From Bacteroidota bacterium (GTDB taxonomy: Bacteria > Bacteroidota > Bacteroidia > Chitinophagales > LD1), in assembly GCA_016722375.1 (NCBI GenBank), contig JADKJG010000010.1:1-64000 (forward strand): a stretch of DNA of 64,000 nt, given 5' to 3'. Of the stretch, positions 26,588 through 35,635 are shown piece after piece. The translations under genes were made by a program, and so were the position numbers. The stretch's first letter is position 1. Every line of letters starts with the position of its first letter. The notes beneath the pieces are model-generated. The model ran no database searches, was not told where the DNA came from, and saw only the letters and a program-made list of their open reading frames with translations.

Positions 26588-27835
26588 ATGAAAGTTATCC
26601 ACAAAATATTCTTCTTATTGTCTCTCACAGTTTCGTTTTCCACAATCGGCGGGACTGTTGCGGCCTCGTCCATACAGGATAACGATTATCAATCAAATTC
26701 TGCTTCGCGCAGCCAGACTCTTACTTTGGTAGTGAGTTCTATTAACCCTAAATGTTTTGGAGAATATACCGGAAGTGCAAACGTGAATATCATGGGCGGA
26801 GTACCCCCTTTCACTACCACTTGGATGCCCGGCGGAATGACCGCCACAACGGTTACCGGTCTTTGCGCAGGAAACTATTCTGTCCGAGTGAAGGACAGCA
26901 CCGGAACTATTGTAATGGTTAATGTACAACTTACTGCTCCGCCCGCTATAAACGTTACTGCTGCAATGATCTCTCCTGCTTGTACGGAAATTGCAACTGT
27001 AAAGGTAGGAGCAAACGGAGGAACTTTACCTTACACCGGCACTGGCAATTTCCTGACACCAGCAGGTAATTTTGTTTATTCAGTTACAGACAGCAGAGGT
27101 TGTAAAGCAACTGATTCAATGAATGTAGTAACATTTATCCCCCCCACTGTAAGCATCACTGCCGACACGACTACTCTTTGTGCCGGTTCAATCATAAATA
27201 TTTGCGCCACTGCTACATCTGGCACTTCTTTATTGTGGAATACTGGAGAAGTATCTAATTGTATTGAAACTGGCAATGCAGGGAACTATTACTTGGTGGC
27301 TACCGATGCAAATAATTGCTCAACAGAGTCTAATCGGTTTGAAGTAAAAGTTCACTCTGCCCCTATTGTATCTGTTATGATGTATGGAGATACTTTGAAA
27401 GCAGGTAAAGCTACGGGTTATCAGTGGTATCACAATAATCAGGAGATTGCCAGTTCAAACCAAAATGTGCATGTTGCTCGTACTGTTGGCAGTTATAATG
27501 TGGCAGTTACAGACCAAAATGGTTGTACCGCTCGTTCTGCTGACGTTTATGTGTCTAGCATATCAAATAATGTAGCTACTGGTATCGGAGAATTGAATGA
27601 GGACGGCTTGGTAGTGCGCTCTAACCCGTCTGTGAACGGAAATTGGGCACTATCTGCTATTACCGATCTTATGGGTGGTACTATAGAGGTAATGGACAAT
27701 AACGGCAGACTGGTGTACAGCTCCGTTATCACTAATTCAAATATTTCTTTGGATTTAAATGCTTCTAAAGGTGTTTACCTTTTGCATATCCGCTCTGGTA
27801 ATCAGGATATTACCCGTAAGCTTATTCGTTTATAG
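26588..27835 (+). CDS. Secreted SprB-repeat protein with T9SS sorting domain
   Basis: From ATG 26588 the product is 415 residues with a signal peptide (MKVIHKIFFLLSLTVSFSTI). Around residues 45-120 is a SprB-type repeat (PKCFGEYTGSANVNIMGG, then GLCAGNYSVRVKDSTG), followed by Ig/PKD-like beta domains to about 320. The end is a type A T9SS domain (VVRSNPSVNGNWALS ... KGVYLLHIRSGNQDITRKLI). SprB repeats are typical of Bacteroidota surface adhesins, including the gliding adhesin, though this protein is far smaller. It probably is a surface or matrix protein. Confidence 0.83.
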   Translation: MKVIHKIFFLLSLTVSFSTIGGTVAASSIQDNDYQSNSASRSQTLTLVVSSINPKCFGEYTGSANVNIMGGVPPFTTTWMPGGMTATTVTGLCAGNYSVRVKDSTGTIVMVNVQLTAPPAINVTAAMISPACTEIATVKVGANGGTLPYTGTGNFLTPAGNFVYSVTDSRGCKATDSMNVVTFIPPTVSITADTTTLCAGSIINICATATSGTSLLWNTGEVSNCIETGNAGNYYLVATDANNCSTESNRFEVKVHSAPIVSVMMYGDTLKAGKATGYQWYHNNQEIASSNQNVHVARTVGSYNVAVTDQNGCTARSADVYVSSISNNVATGIGELNEDGLVVRSNPSVNGNWALSAITDLMGGTIEVMDNNGRLVYSSVITNSNISLDLNASKGVYLLHIRSGNQDITRKLIRL

Positions 27836-27989
27836 TCTTCCCCTTTGGCTTGGGAACCTCCCTTCTGGCTTCCCCTTTATTAAGTATACGAGTCACGCGC
27901 TTTTTTGTTTCAAGTTTCTGAATCTTTTTTTCAGAAACTTTTTCCGCCTTAGCAGATTTCTTGTTTTTCAATTTGTTAGTGCGTTTCAT
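27822..27989 (-). CDS. Small lysine-rich basic protein
   Basis: A 55-residue frame from ATG 27989 reads MKRTNKLKNKKSAKAEKVSE and continues KKIQKLETKKRVTR, ending KPKGKTINE. About a third of residues are Lys or Arg. It overlaps the 3' end of the preceding gene by 14 bp in the convergent direction. It could be a small nucleic-acid-binding protein, but an open frame of this size can arise by chance. Confidence 0.4.
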   Translation of the reverse strand: MKRTNKLKNKKSAKAEKVSEKKIQKLETKKRVTRILNKGEARREVPKPKGKTINE

Positions 27990-28085
27990 ATATATAGGTA
28001 TACGCGGGCTATTTGAAAAGGTTACAGGATTCTGAAAATATTTTTTTGACTTTACTCCCCCCCTATTATAAATAATAATCAGCCC

Positions 28086-28116
28086 TTTGGATAATTCGCC
28101 TATGTGGCTATATTTG
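28086..28116 (+). promoter_or_regulatory. Full Bacteroidota promoter for rplU-rpmA
   Basis: A -33 TTTG at 28086-28089 and a -7 TATATTTG at 28109-28116 are 19 bp apart, the expected spacing. The ATG of rplU is 24 nt downstream. Confidence 0.7.
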
Positions 28117-28140
28117 CGCTCCCAAAAAAAATCAAGAGAT

Positions 28141-28449
28141 ATGTACGCAATAGTAGAAATAGCCGGACAACAGTTTAAAGCCGAGGCAGGTAAGAAGTTA
28201 TATGTACATCGCCTAGAGGGCAATGTGGGCGATAAAGTATCTTTTGACCGAGTGCTTTTGATTGAGGAAGGAGGAAATGTGAAAGTTGGAAAACCGACTG
28301 TCAGTGGGGTAAAGGTGAATGCCACTATAGTGGATCACATGAAAGACGACAAAGTACTTATTTATAAGAAGAAGAGAAGGAAGACTTATGAGAAAACTCA
28401 AGGTCACCGCCAGTCGTTGACGCAAATTGCGATTGAATCTATAGGATAA
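28141..28449 (+). CDS. rplU: Large-subunit ribosomal protein L21
   Basis: A 102-residue protein with the L21 pattern MYAIVEIAGQQFKAEAGKKL and the C-terminal KKKRRKTYEKTQGHRQSLTQ block. The start at 28141 gives the usual N-terminus; an in-frame upstream ATG (28087) would lie across the promoter. It is followed by rpmA after 31 bp, the standard pairing. Confidence 0.97.
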   Translation: MYAIVEIAGQQFKAEAGKKLYVHRLEGNVGDKVSFDRVLLIEEGGNVKVGKPTVSGVKVNATIVDHMKDDKVLIYKKKRRKTYEKTQGHRQSLTQIAIESIG

Positions 28450-28480
28450 ATATTATTAAAGACAATTAAAGAACCAAGTC

Positions 28481-28738
28481 ATGGCACATAAAAAAGGTGA
28501 AGGAAAAGTAAAGAACGGACGCGACTCGCATAGTAAGAGATTAGGCGTCAAGATTTTTGGTGGTGATATCGCCATCCCAGGAAACATCATTATTCGTCAG
28601 CGGGGCACCAACTACCATCCCGGAAATGGAGTAGATATGGGTAAAGACCATACTATTTTCGCCGTGACCGAAGGAGTAGTAAAATTTACAAAAGGTAAGA
28701 ACGACCGTCGGTTTGTTCACGTTGTGGCTACAGCTTAA
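28481..28738 (+). CDS. rpmA: Large-subunit ribosomal protein L27
   Basis: An 85-residue protein starting MAHKKGEGKVKNGRDSHSKR, the L27 signature, and containing GNIIIRQRGTNYHPGNGVDM. It sits near the peptidyl-transferase centre. It is the last gene of the rplU-rpmA unit and is followed by a strong terminator. Confidence 0.97.
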   Translation: MAHKKGEGKVKNGRDSHSKRLGVKIFGGDIAIPGNIIIRQRGTNYHPGNGVDMGKDHTIFAVTEGVVKFTKGKNDRRFVHVVATA

Positions 28739-28753
28739 TCGCTATCTCAGAAT

Positions 28754-28796
28754 AAAAAGCAAAAAGCCCCACTAACCGTGGGGCTTTTTGCTTTTT
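28754..28796 (+). terminator. Terminator after rpmA
   Basis: An 18-bp perfect stem (28754-28771 with 28779-28796, core AAAGCCCCA/TGGGGCTTT), a 7-nt loop and a T tract in the right arm. It is one of the strongest hairpins in the window. Confidence 0.9.
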
Positions 28797-28855
28797 ATTC
28801 CTGCTTTGCAACTAAATACAAGGTATTTCCTTTACTTTTGTAACATATCATACAA

Positions 28856-29557
28856 ATGATTCGAACTTGGAATTTATATTTTATCGTTTTAACTGTGATT
28901 GGAGAAGTCGCAGTTTTTATCCTGTTGGTATCCGCCAAGGCTGATGTTCGAATGGCAAGGCCCAATAAAGTGAAGGCCGCTTTTTATAACAACATGCACC
29001 TCATGGAATCAGGATTAAATGAAGATGTATTTGAATTAGCAGTAAAAGGCTGGGAAAAAATGAAAGAAAGGGGAGAATTAGCTAGCGATACCATCAGTAT
29101 TTGCGATTTCAGCCAATCCTCCAATTGCAAAAGATTCTATGTCATTGATATGAATAAAGGAAGGCTGCTTTTTAACACTCTTATAGCTCACGGCAGGAAT
29201 ACCGGAGAAGAATTTGCGCGATATTTTTCTAATGAACCTTCTTCCAACAAAAGTAGTCTTGGTTTCTACAAAACAAAGAGCACTTATTCAGGCGAACATG
29301 GGTTAAGTCTAAGGTTGGAAGGCAAAGAGAAGGGATTCAATGATCGAGCTGAACAAAGAGCTATTGTGATGCACGGTGCCGAATACGTTGATGAAAGTTT
29401 TATCAGGCATTTTGGAAGATTGGGCAGAAGTCTGGGCTGTCCTTCAATACCCTATGAGTTTCATGAACAGGTTATCAATACCATTAAAGATGGTTGTTGC
29501 CTTTTTATCTACTATCCTGATCGAAAGTACCTTTCAGCCTCTAGGCTTTTGAATTAG
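28856..29557 (+). CDS. Murein L,D-transpeptidase catalytic-domain protein
   Basis: A 233-residue protein with one N-terminal membrane segment (about residues 8-26). The catalytic segment has HG in IVMHGAEYV and the Cys motif GRSLGCPSIP, the YkuD-like arrangement of this family. It presumably works on peptidoglycan in the periplasm. A TACTTTTG -7 box lies at 28833-28840. It converges with a second L,D-transpeptidase, with only 3 bp between the stops. Confidence 0.85.
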   Translation: MIRTWNLYFIVLTVIGEVAVFILLVSAKADVRMARPNKVKAAFYNNMHLMESGLNEDVFELAVKGWEKMKERGELASDTISICDFSQSSNCKRFYVIDMNKGRLLFNTLIAHGRNTGEEFARYFSNEPSSNKSSLGFYKTKSTYSGEHGLSLRLEGKEKGFNDRAEQRAIVMHGAEYVDESFIRHFGRLGRSLGCPSIPYEFHEQVINTIKDGCCLFIYYPDRKYLSASRLLN

Positions 29558-29560
29558 CCT

Positions 29561-31183
29561 CTACGTAGAACTTTTTTCTCTAAGATAGATATCTTTATAA
29601 AACCTGAGATGGCCATTTTCGTCAATGTCAGCTGTCATATATAGTAGTAGGACAGGAAAATGTTTTTTAAGTGGAATCTCAGTGGGTATTTGGTCCTTTA
29701 AACATTGCAGTAGATTGAATATTTTTGTCGAATCAAGGGAGTTGTCGAGAAGATAGTTAGCCAATTCCATCGGACGCTCAACTCGAACGCAACCATGACT
29801 CATAAAACGCTCCTTCTTCCCAAAGAGCCCTCTGGCATTAGTATCATGCAAATAAATACTAAAGGGGGAATTTAGATCGAATTTGAGTACTCCGAGCGAA
29901 TTGTCACAGCCAGTAGATTGTCGGAAGGTGTATGGCAGATAATTTTTAGAATATTTTTTCCAATCAACTTGTCGGGGATCAATAATATCGCCCTTGTTAT
30001 TTACAACCTGAAGATTATTGTTTTCAAAATACTCCACGTTTATCTTGATTTTAGGAAGCATTTCTTTTGTGGCAATACTAATTGGCACAACCCAATAGGG
30101 GTAGGTTATCACACGGCTTATGTAGGCTGTGAACGAAGGAGTGGGCGAGGTTGTTTTGCCGAGTATCACCTTCATACTTATATTTTTCACAGAATCCCGA
30201 TTCACAATTCGCAATCTTGCTGCGGGAATGTTTACCAAAATAAACTCTCTTTCAAGGAGTCTGCCAGTCCAACGCCAATAATTCAAACTTTCTTTCATCT
30301 GGCTGACTCTAACGGAAAGAGGAAAATTTAGCGACTCCGTGGTCTTTTTGTCGAGAATACCGGTAGTATCCAAGCTCATCATGCGCTGAAACCTTTTATA
30401 TGAATTGGCGGTTTCCACATGTGTGAGTGAATCAACGTTCAGCGAATCTGGAATACACCCATACACTTTTAATTTATGAATTGCCGCTACTTCTCCTTTT
30501 GTAGTAGTATTTACAACTTCAGTATCTATTCCGGTAAGATTATGAAGAACAGTAACCATTCGGTTCATCTCATTTTTCATCAACAGATACTGCGGAATTT
30601 TCGGTTCTACACTATCCAGCGCTCCTCGCCAATTTTTATCACTGATCAGTTGATCGAATATCCCAATAATTCTGGTTGAATCAATATGATACTTGACTCC
30701 ATTATAAGCTATCTCAACTTCTCTGCCATAAGCCACATCATACAAAAATGAAAGGGCCGCATCGGAGAAAATGAGTTCATTTTCCGATTCATATTGGCTA
30801 TTATCAAATCCCGCAAGGCTGGCAAGCGAATCATACCTATTGATATACTCATCATGATAATTCCTTCTGTCTAATCCCAGGCTGTCGGCATGGCGAAGCA
30901 TCTCCATCAGCATCAGGCGATACTTATTGTCTTCGTACGAAGAACCTGTCCCCTTTTTTGAATAACCGAAATCATTATAATATTTACGAAGCAGTTCCTT
31001 ACTATTAATAGTCTCCGAATCTTCCTTCACCACTATGTTCCCGATCTCCATCTTTCCAAGCAGTTGATACAGTCTGTCTTTGGCAGGATTAAAAAGTGAA
31101 TGCCGGAATAAAAAAATGGTGCAGCCAACCAAGAATAGTACACACGCTAAAAGAAAGAGTTTAGTATTTCGATTGAAGGTCAT
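29561..31183 (-). CDS. L,D-transpeptidase of the YcbB/LdtD type
   Basis: A 540-residue protein with an N-terminal signal anchor (LFLLACVLFLVGCTIFLF). A long helical and peptidoglycan-binding-like region follows (YKRFQRMMSLDTTGILDKKT), then a YkuD domain with IYLHDTNARGLF and the catalytic SHGCVRVERP. This domain order is that of YcbB-type enzymes, which form 3-3 cross-links in peptidoglycan. It is tail-to-tail with the smaller transpeptidase. Confidence 0.9.
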   Translation of the reverse strand: MTFNRNTKLFLLACVLFLVGCTIFLFRHSLFNPAKDRLYQLLGKMEIGNIVVKEDSETINSKELLRKYYNDFGYSKKGTGSSYEDNKYRLMLMEMLRHADSLGLDRRNYHDEYINRYDSLASLAGFDNSQYESENELIFSDAALSFLYDVAYGREVEIAYNGVKYHIDSTRIIGIFDQLISDKNWRGALDSVEPKIPQYLLMKNEMNRMVTVLHNLTGIDTEVVNTTTKGEVAAIHKLKVYGCIPDSLNVDSLTHVETANSYKRFQRMMSLDTTGILDKKTTESLNFPLSVRVSQMKESLNYWRWTGRLLEREFILVNIPAARLRIVNRDSVKNISMKVILGKTTSPTPSFTAYISRVITYPYWVVPISIATKEMLPKIKINVEYFENNNLQVVNNKGDIIDPRQVDWKKYSKNYLPYTFRQSTGCDNSLGVLKFDLNSPFSIYLHDTNARGLFGKKERFMSHGCVRVERPMELANYLLDNSLDSTKIFNLLQCLKDQIPTEIPLKKHFPVLLLYMTADIDENGHLRFYKDIYLREKSST

Positions 31184-31258
31184 TAATCCTAATTTTTCAG
31201 GACCTAATGTTAGATATACTCCGAATTCTCGGGTTATGTAATTTTCTCCCCATTTTCA

Positions 31259-31266
31259 TATATTTG
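31259..31266 (+). promoter_or_regulatory. -7 box for rpsA
   Basis: TATATTTG followed by CG, identical in core to the rplU and ahcY boxes, 65 nt upstream of the rpsA ATG. A 20-codon frame (31304-31366) in the leader overlaps the rpsA start. Confidence 0.55.
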
Positions 31267-31331
31267 CGCCCCATTTTACTCTTAACTAAACTCATTCACC
31301 GACATGAGAATAAACAAACTCGGTTTACAAA

Positions 31332-33239
31332 ATGGAAGAACAAACTTTAGAATCAACCAAAAATGAAAACACCAGCGGTCACGACGACTTTAACTGGAAT
31401 GTTGACAAAAGAAACGTCGTTGCCTATTCAGACGAAGATCGCAAAAAATACGACGAACAGTATTCTTCTACACTCAAAACTGTAGAAAATGATGAAATCG
31501 TCAAGGGAATCGTTGTAGCTGTGACAACCAATGACGTGGTTTTGAACATTGGTTTCAAGTCAGATGGCTTGGTACCACTTGCAGAATTTCGCGATGTGGA
31601 AGATCTGCAGCCCGGTCAAGAATATGATGTCTATGTGGTTAACAAGGAGGACAAAAAAGGAATCCTGCAACTGAGTCGCAAAAATGCTCAGAAGTTAAAG
31701 GCTTGGGACGAAATCATGGAGGCTCATAAAACAGGCAAAGTGGTATCCGGAAGAATTATGTCTAAGACCAAAGGCGGGCTTATTGCCAGTGTATTTGGGC
31801 TCGAAACATTCTTACCCGGTTCCCAAATTGATGTGAAGCCAATCACCGACTATGATATTTATGTGGGCAAAACCATGGAATTGAAAGTGGTAAAAATCAA
31901 CGAAGCGATTAAAAACGCCGTTGTGTCACATAAAGCGCTTATTGAGTCTGACATCGAACAACAGCGCGAAGCTATTATCGGCAAGTTGGAAAAAGGCCAA
32001 GTTCTGGAAGGAGTCATTAAAAACATCACCGATTTCGGAGCATTCATTGATCTGGGCGGTGTGGACGGACTACTTTACATCACCGATATTTCATGGGGAA
32101 GAATCAGCAGCCCCAAGGATGTACTGGAAATCAACCAGAAAATCAATGTTGTGGTATTGGATTACGACGACAACAAAAAGAGAATTTCTCTGGGAATGAA
32201 GCAACTATTGCCTCACCCTTGGGATACTCTGGATAAGGACATCGAAATTGGCAGTAAGGTTCAGGGTAAAGTAGTCAATATCGAAGACTACGGCGCTTTC
32301 CTCGAAGTTACTCCGGGAGTAGAAGGACTGGTTCACGTTTCAGAAATAAGTTGGAGCAACACACCGGTCAACAGCCGTGAATTCTTTAAAGCAGGCGAAA
32401 CACACGAGGCTGTAGTCATGACCTTGAATCGTGAAGAAAGAAAGATGTCACTTTCTTTAAAGCGTTTGACCGAAGATCCTTGGATCAAGATTGACGAAAA
32501 ATTCCCGAAAGGAACCCGCACGAAAGGAATCGTGAAGAACATTACCGCATACGGCGTATTTATCGAACTGTCTGACGGCATTGGTGGCATGGTTCACGTA
32601 GGCGATTTGTCATGGCTCAAGCGCGTTGGTCATCCCAGCGAGTTTACCAAAGTAGGCAACGAAATGGATGTCGTAGTTCTCGATATTGACATGGACAACC
32701 GCAAACTATCCCTCGGCCATAAGCAGATTGAAGAAGATCCATGGGATACTTTCGAAAATGTATTCCCCATTGGTTCTGTTCACGAAGCTACAATCGTTCA
32801 ACTGGAAGAAAAGGGCGCTATGGTGCTTCTGCCTTATGGATTGGAAGCCTTTGCTCCTAAGAGACACCTTGCTAAAGAGCAAGGCGGCAGTATGGGCTTA
32901 GATGAAAAAGGATCCTTCAAAATCCTGGAATTCAGTCGCACAGATCGCAAGATCCTCGTATCTCATGCACGGACTTGGGAAGATGATCAAAGAGATGCCG
33001 AAGAAATTGAAAAGAAGGATAAAAAGGTGCAACGCGAAAAAACCGCTAAGACCGTAAAGACCCTTCAAAAGAATGTAGAAAAAACTACGCTCGGAGATTT
33101 GGCTTCGCTTAGCGAACTAAAGGAAAAGATGGATAGCAAAGAAGCCAGCGACGATGCGGCCAAAGTTGCCTCTGCCAAATCCTCTAAGGCCAAAGTCGAG
33201 GAAACCGATGCTACTTCCGAAGAAAAAAGCGAAGAATAA
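31332..33239 (+). CDS. rpsA: Small-subunit ribosomal protein S1
   Basis: A 635-residue protein with six S1 RNA-binding domains in series. They begin near VKGIVVAVTTNDVVLNIGFK, VSGRIMSKTKGGLIASVFG, LEGVIKNITDFGAFIDLGG, VQGKVVNIEDYGAFLEVTPG, TKGIVKNITAYGVFIELSDG and HEATIVQLEEKGAMVLLP. The C-terminus is a charged Ala/Lys/Glu-rich tail. S1 is central to mRNA recruitment, and in Bacteroidota it likely substitutes for Shine-Dalgarno pairing. It is followed by a good terminator. Confidence 0.97.
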   Translation: MEEQTLESTKNENTSGHDDFNWNVDKRNVVAYSDEDRKKYDEQYSSTLKTVENDEIVKGIVVAVTTNDVVLNIGFKSDGLVPLAEFRDVEDLQPGQEYDVYVVNKEDKKGILQLSRKNAQKLKAWDEIMEAHKTGKVVSGRIMSKTKGGLIASVFGLETFLPGSQIDVKPITDYDIYVGKTMELKVVKINEAIKNAVVSHKALIESDIEQQREAIIGKLEKGQVLEGVIKNITDFGAFIDLGGVDGLLYITDISWGRISSPKDVLEINQKINVVVLDYDDNKKRISLGMKQLLPHPWDTLDKDIEIGSKVQGKVVNIEDYGAFLEVTPGVEGLVHVSEISWSNTPVNSREFFKAGETHEAVVMTLNREERKMSLSLKRLTEDPWIKIDEKFPKGTRTKGIVKNITAYGVFIELSDGIGGMVHVGDLSWLKRVGHPSEFTKVGNEMDVVVLDIDMDNRKLSLGHKQIEEDPWDTFENVFPIGSVHEATIVQLEEKGAMVLLPYGLEAFAPKRHLAKEQGGSMGLDEKGSFKILEFSRTDRKILVSHARTWEDDQRDAEEIEKKDKKVQREKTAKTVKTLQKNVEKTTLGDLASLSELKEKMDSKEASDDAAKVASAKSSKAKVEETDATSEEKSEE

Positions 33240-33260
33240 AACCTTCCTTTTCACGAATAC

Positions 33261-33298
33261 AAAATCCCGTTTGCCAGAAGGTAAACGGGATTTTTTTT
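33261..33298 (+). terminator. Terminator after rpsA
   Basis: A 12-bp perfect stem (AAAATCCCGTTT with AAACGGGATTTT, 33261-33272 and 33283-33294) followed by T's, 22 bp after the stop. Confidence 0.88.
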
Positions 33299-33343
33299 GT
33301 ACTCTAATAAGTGAACTATCGCAAAAAATCGGGCTAATACACA

Positions 33344-33395
33344 TCTGTATATCATAATTGCTTCCGGGAGATTTCCGATACCATTTTATCTACCG
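33344..33395 (+). repeat. Single unit related to array D
   Basis: The first 26 bases (CTGTATATCAT..., then TTGCTTCCGGGAG) match 35657-35682 at 25 of 26 positions, and the next part (TTTCCGATACCATTTT) follows the array D unit. It lies on the other side of the restriction-modification pair from array D, in the same orientation. Confidence 0.75.
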
Positions 33396-33439
33396 GTAAG
33401 AAAATATTTCTAGCAGAGCCGCAACATTTTGCGGCTGCA

Positions 33440-33611
33440 ATATTTTTAGAAAAATAATTTGGGCGGCACCCCAATCCCGATTCCACTAAAATTATTTTGG
33501 AAGAATCGGGAAAGGGGCCAGGCTTTCGGCTATATCTTTTTCGACTCGCCTATTTTTTATTGGATGAAAAAGGATGCCGCCTCTATCCCTGCCGCAGCTC
33601 TGCCCTCATTA
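33440..33611. other. Intergenic segment with possible degraded repeat
   Basis: The stretch contains GGGCGGCACCCC and GGATGCCGCCTC palindrome-like pieces and reads like degraded repeat DNA. No credible gene is present; open frames here have no family resemblance. Confidence 0.35.
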
Positions 33612-33868
33612 GTATAGATTGTCCTTGCGAGGCTTTTTCAAAAATAATATACAGCATAAAAGCCGTGGCCCCGCCTGCCGGTCGGGCAGGAATCTTCCAT
33701 TGTGTCTTTTAAAAACAGAAATACAAAGCGGAAGATTGCCGCAGAAAATCCTCGCTTATTTTCAAAGGAATTTTCTTCGCAAAGACAATCTGTTTAAGTT
33801 GGCGAGCCTGATTCGAGCGCCCACTCGGACCTCTGAACTGGGCACGAGCGGATGCTCGCGCCAGAGGG
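33612..33868 (+). repeat. Dispersed composite repeat PQ, copy 2
   Basis: Block P (33612-33760) shares GATTGTCCTTGCGAGG, GCCGTGG, AATCTTCC and CAGAAATACAAA with the minus strand of 6905-7080. It differs by an inserted short palindrome, CCTGCCGGTCGGGCAGG. Block Q (about 33826-33869) contains ACCTCTGAACT and GCGGATGCTCGCGC as in copy 1. The copy abuts the stop codon of the restriction enzyme gene. Confidence 0.65.
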
Positions 33869-34570
33869 TTAAACGATTAGCTGGTGATTTTCATAAATCA
33901 AACCGATGTCATTTATATGAATTCTGAATTTTGTACCGTGATTTCTTAACGAAGTACCTTTTCCTGCTTTTGTCCTTGCATCAAAGTCTATATAAATAAC
34001 TCCCTCTTTTATTGCCTCGCATATTCCGGTTAAATTCAAGTCCCAATAACCAACAGCACTTTCATAGATTACTTGCCTATTTTTCTTGTCCACTGTTCCG
34101 TGAACAAGAATTAACCTTCTCAACTTTCCCCCAATTGCGTTCAGAATAACATTGTTTTCCCAGTATGGGATTATATTGTTATTCTTTTCGTTAGTTACTG
34201 TAATTCTGTTACCAATATTATTTACAACAAACCCCCGTTCAGACTTCCCACTAATGGTATGTCTGAAACTTATTTGCCCCTTTTCGTTATACCAACCAAA
34301 AGCATTGACAACTTCCTTAATTATTCCTCTTGGTTGAGGGTCTTTATGGAACAATGTAAGTAATGAGTTACCCCCATGAAATTTTATTTCCCAATCATTA
34401 AGGTCGGGTGAATCAAAATTATTTTGTTCCACATTGAGAAGGTATTCTAGGGTGTTACCCGGAGCGCCTGCTCCTTTGAATTGGGGAGGTATTTCTACTT
34501 TTCCCATTCTGACAATTTCTTGAATAATTTTGAAAGCCTTCGTGGAAGATTGCGGTATTTTAGAAACCAT
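33869..34570 (-). CDS. MvaI/BcnI-family restriction endonuclease
   Basis: A 233-residue protein. Residues 40-74 (NTLEYLLNVEQNNF, SPDLNDWEIKFHGG, SLLTLFHKDP) fit the MvaI/BcnI family. D56, E61 and K63 reproduce the D-x4-E-x-K active site known for MvaI. The family cuts CCWGG or CCSGG sites; the exact site here is not readable. The ATG at 34570 shares its A with the methyltransferase stop (TGATG), so the pair is translationally coupled with the methylase first. A TTG one codon upstream is a less likely start. Confidence 0.82.
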   Translation of the reverse strand: MVSKIPQSSTKAFKIIQEIVRMGKVEIPPQFKGAGAPGNTLEYLLNVEQNNFDSPDLNDWEIKFHGGNSLLTLFHKDPQPRGIIKEVVNAFGWYNEKGQISFRHTISGKSERGFVVNNIGNRITVTNEKNNNIIPYWENNVILNAIGGKLRRLILVHGTVDKKNRQVIYESAVGYWDLNLTGICEAIKEGVIYIDFDARTKAGKGTSLRNHGTKFRIHINDIGLIYENHQLIV

Positions 34571-35427
34571 CAAGAATGAATTAGGAGATTTGACTGCTTC
34601 TGCAGAAATGAAGCAATTCTTTTCTCAGCCACTTCACAATATTCAGGCGAAAGTTCAATTCCCAAATAGTCTCTTTTGTTCATTAAGGCGGCAATTGCAG
34701 TGGTTCCACTACCCATGAAAGGATCTAGCACAGTTTCCGCATTCGTTGACGAAATAATTCTATCAATTAATGCCACCGGAAATGGGGCAGGATGCCCATT
34801 TTTCATTTCTTGAGTAAATTCCCATACGTCACCATATGCGTTTGCTTTGGGTCTTAACTTGAAATTGGGTTTTGGGATAAGATAAATCACTTCATGTGTA
34901 GGTAAAAAATAGCCAGGATTAAAATTAATCCCACCTCTTCTTTTCCAAATAATTATTTGCCTTACTGGTAATCCAGTTAAAATGTCATCTCTATCTTGTA
35001 ATAGTCCATTTTGAACCCTTCTTTTATGGTTATAGAAAATAGCCCCATCATTCTTTAAAAGTCTAAACATTTCTTTTAGGCAATGATTCTGCCAATTAGC
35101 ATATTCTTTATGGGGCATGCAATCATCATAATGACTATACCCCTTTTGCAAGGCTGCTCCTGCCCATTTACCTGTTTTTGTATTTATACTCATTCCGTTT
35201 CCGGTTGAGTTTTTCAGATTATACGGAGGTGATGTAACGATTAAATCAATCGAGGAATCAGGCAGTTGCTTCAATATTGCCAAGCTGTCTCCACAGATTA
35301 TCTTATTGATGGAATTTTCCCATAGAGATTCAGGTTCCTTCACAATACTTAATGGCTCTCTAACAACATAGTTGCTCTTGAGCTTTTTTAGTTTGTTCTT
35401 ATCCTTTTTGATCTTAACTGTCTTCAT
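34570..35427 (-). CDS. Site-specific DNA methyltransferase (beta-class, SPPY type)
   Basis: A 285-residue enzyme. Motif IV is TSPPYN at residues 65-70 and the SAM-binding motif I, DPFMGSGTT, is near 235-243, giving the beta-class order. SPPY is usual for N4-cytosine methylases, consistent with a partner enzyme of the MvaI/BcnI family. It should protect host DNA at the sites cut by the downstream endonuclease. By eye the pair is more A/T-rich than its neighbours and is flanked by related repeats, suggesting acquisition as a cassette. Confidence 0.9.
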   Translation of the reverse strand: MKTVKIKKDKNKLKKLKSNYVVREPLSIVKEPESLWENSINKIICGDSLAILKQLPDSSIDLIVTSPPYNLKNSTGNGMSINTKTGKWAGAALQKGYSHYDDCMPHKEYANWQNHCLKEMFRLLKNDGAIFYNHKRRVQNGLLQDRDDILTGLPVRQIIIWKRRGGINFNPGYFLPTHEVIYLIPKPNFKLRPKANAYGDVWEFTQEMKNGHPAPFPVALIDRIISSTNAETVLDPFMGSGTTAIAALMNKRDYLGIELSPEYCEVAEKRIASFLQKQSNLLIHS

Positions 35428-35635
35428 TATTCAACTATTTACGTCAAAAATAATTTTTCTGCTTCGGCTTCCATTTTACTTTCTCTTTTAGATATAAACA
35501 GGTGTTTCGTTATAAACATTGTTCCAATACCCAACCGATATAAAAGTACTTAAGTATTTAAACTATAAAAGCCTTAACGCCTTTTGTTACTGCAACCAAT
35601 CTTCCGGGATGCCATTCCAGATTTGGCAAATGCCT

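Noticed and set aside
31304..31366. 20-codon upstream frame overlapping the rpsA start
   Set aside because: It could be a leader peptide, but it shows no conserved or regulatory pattern and may be chance.
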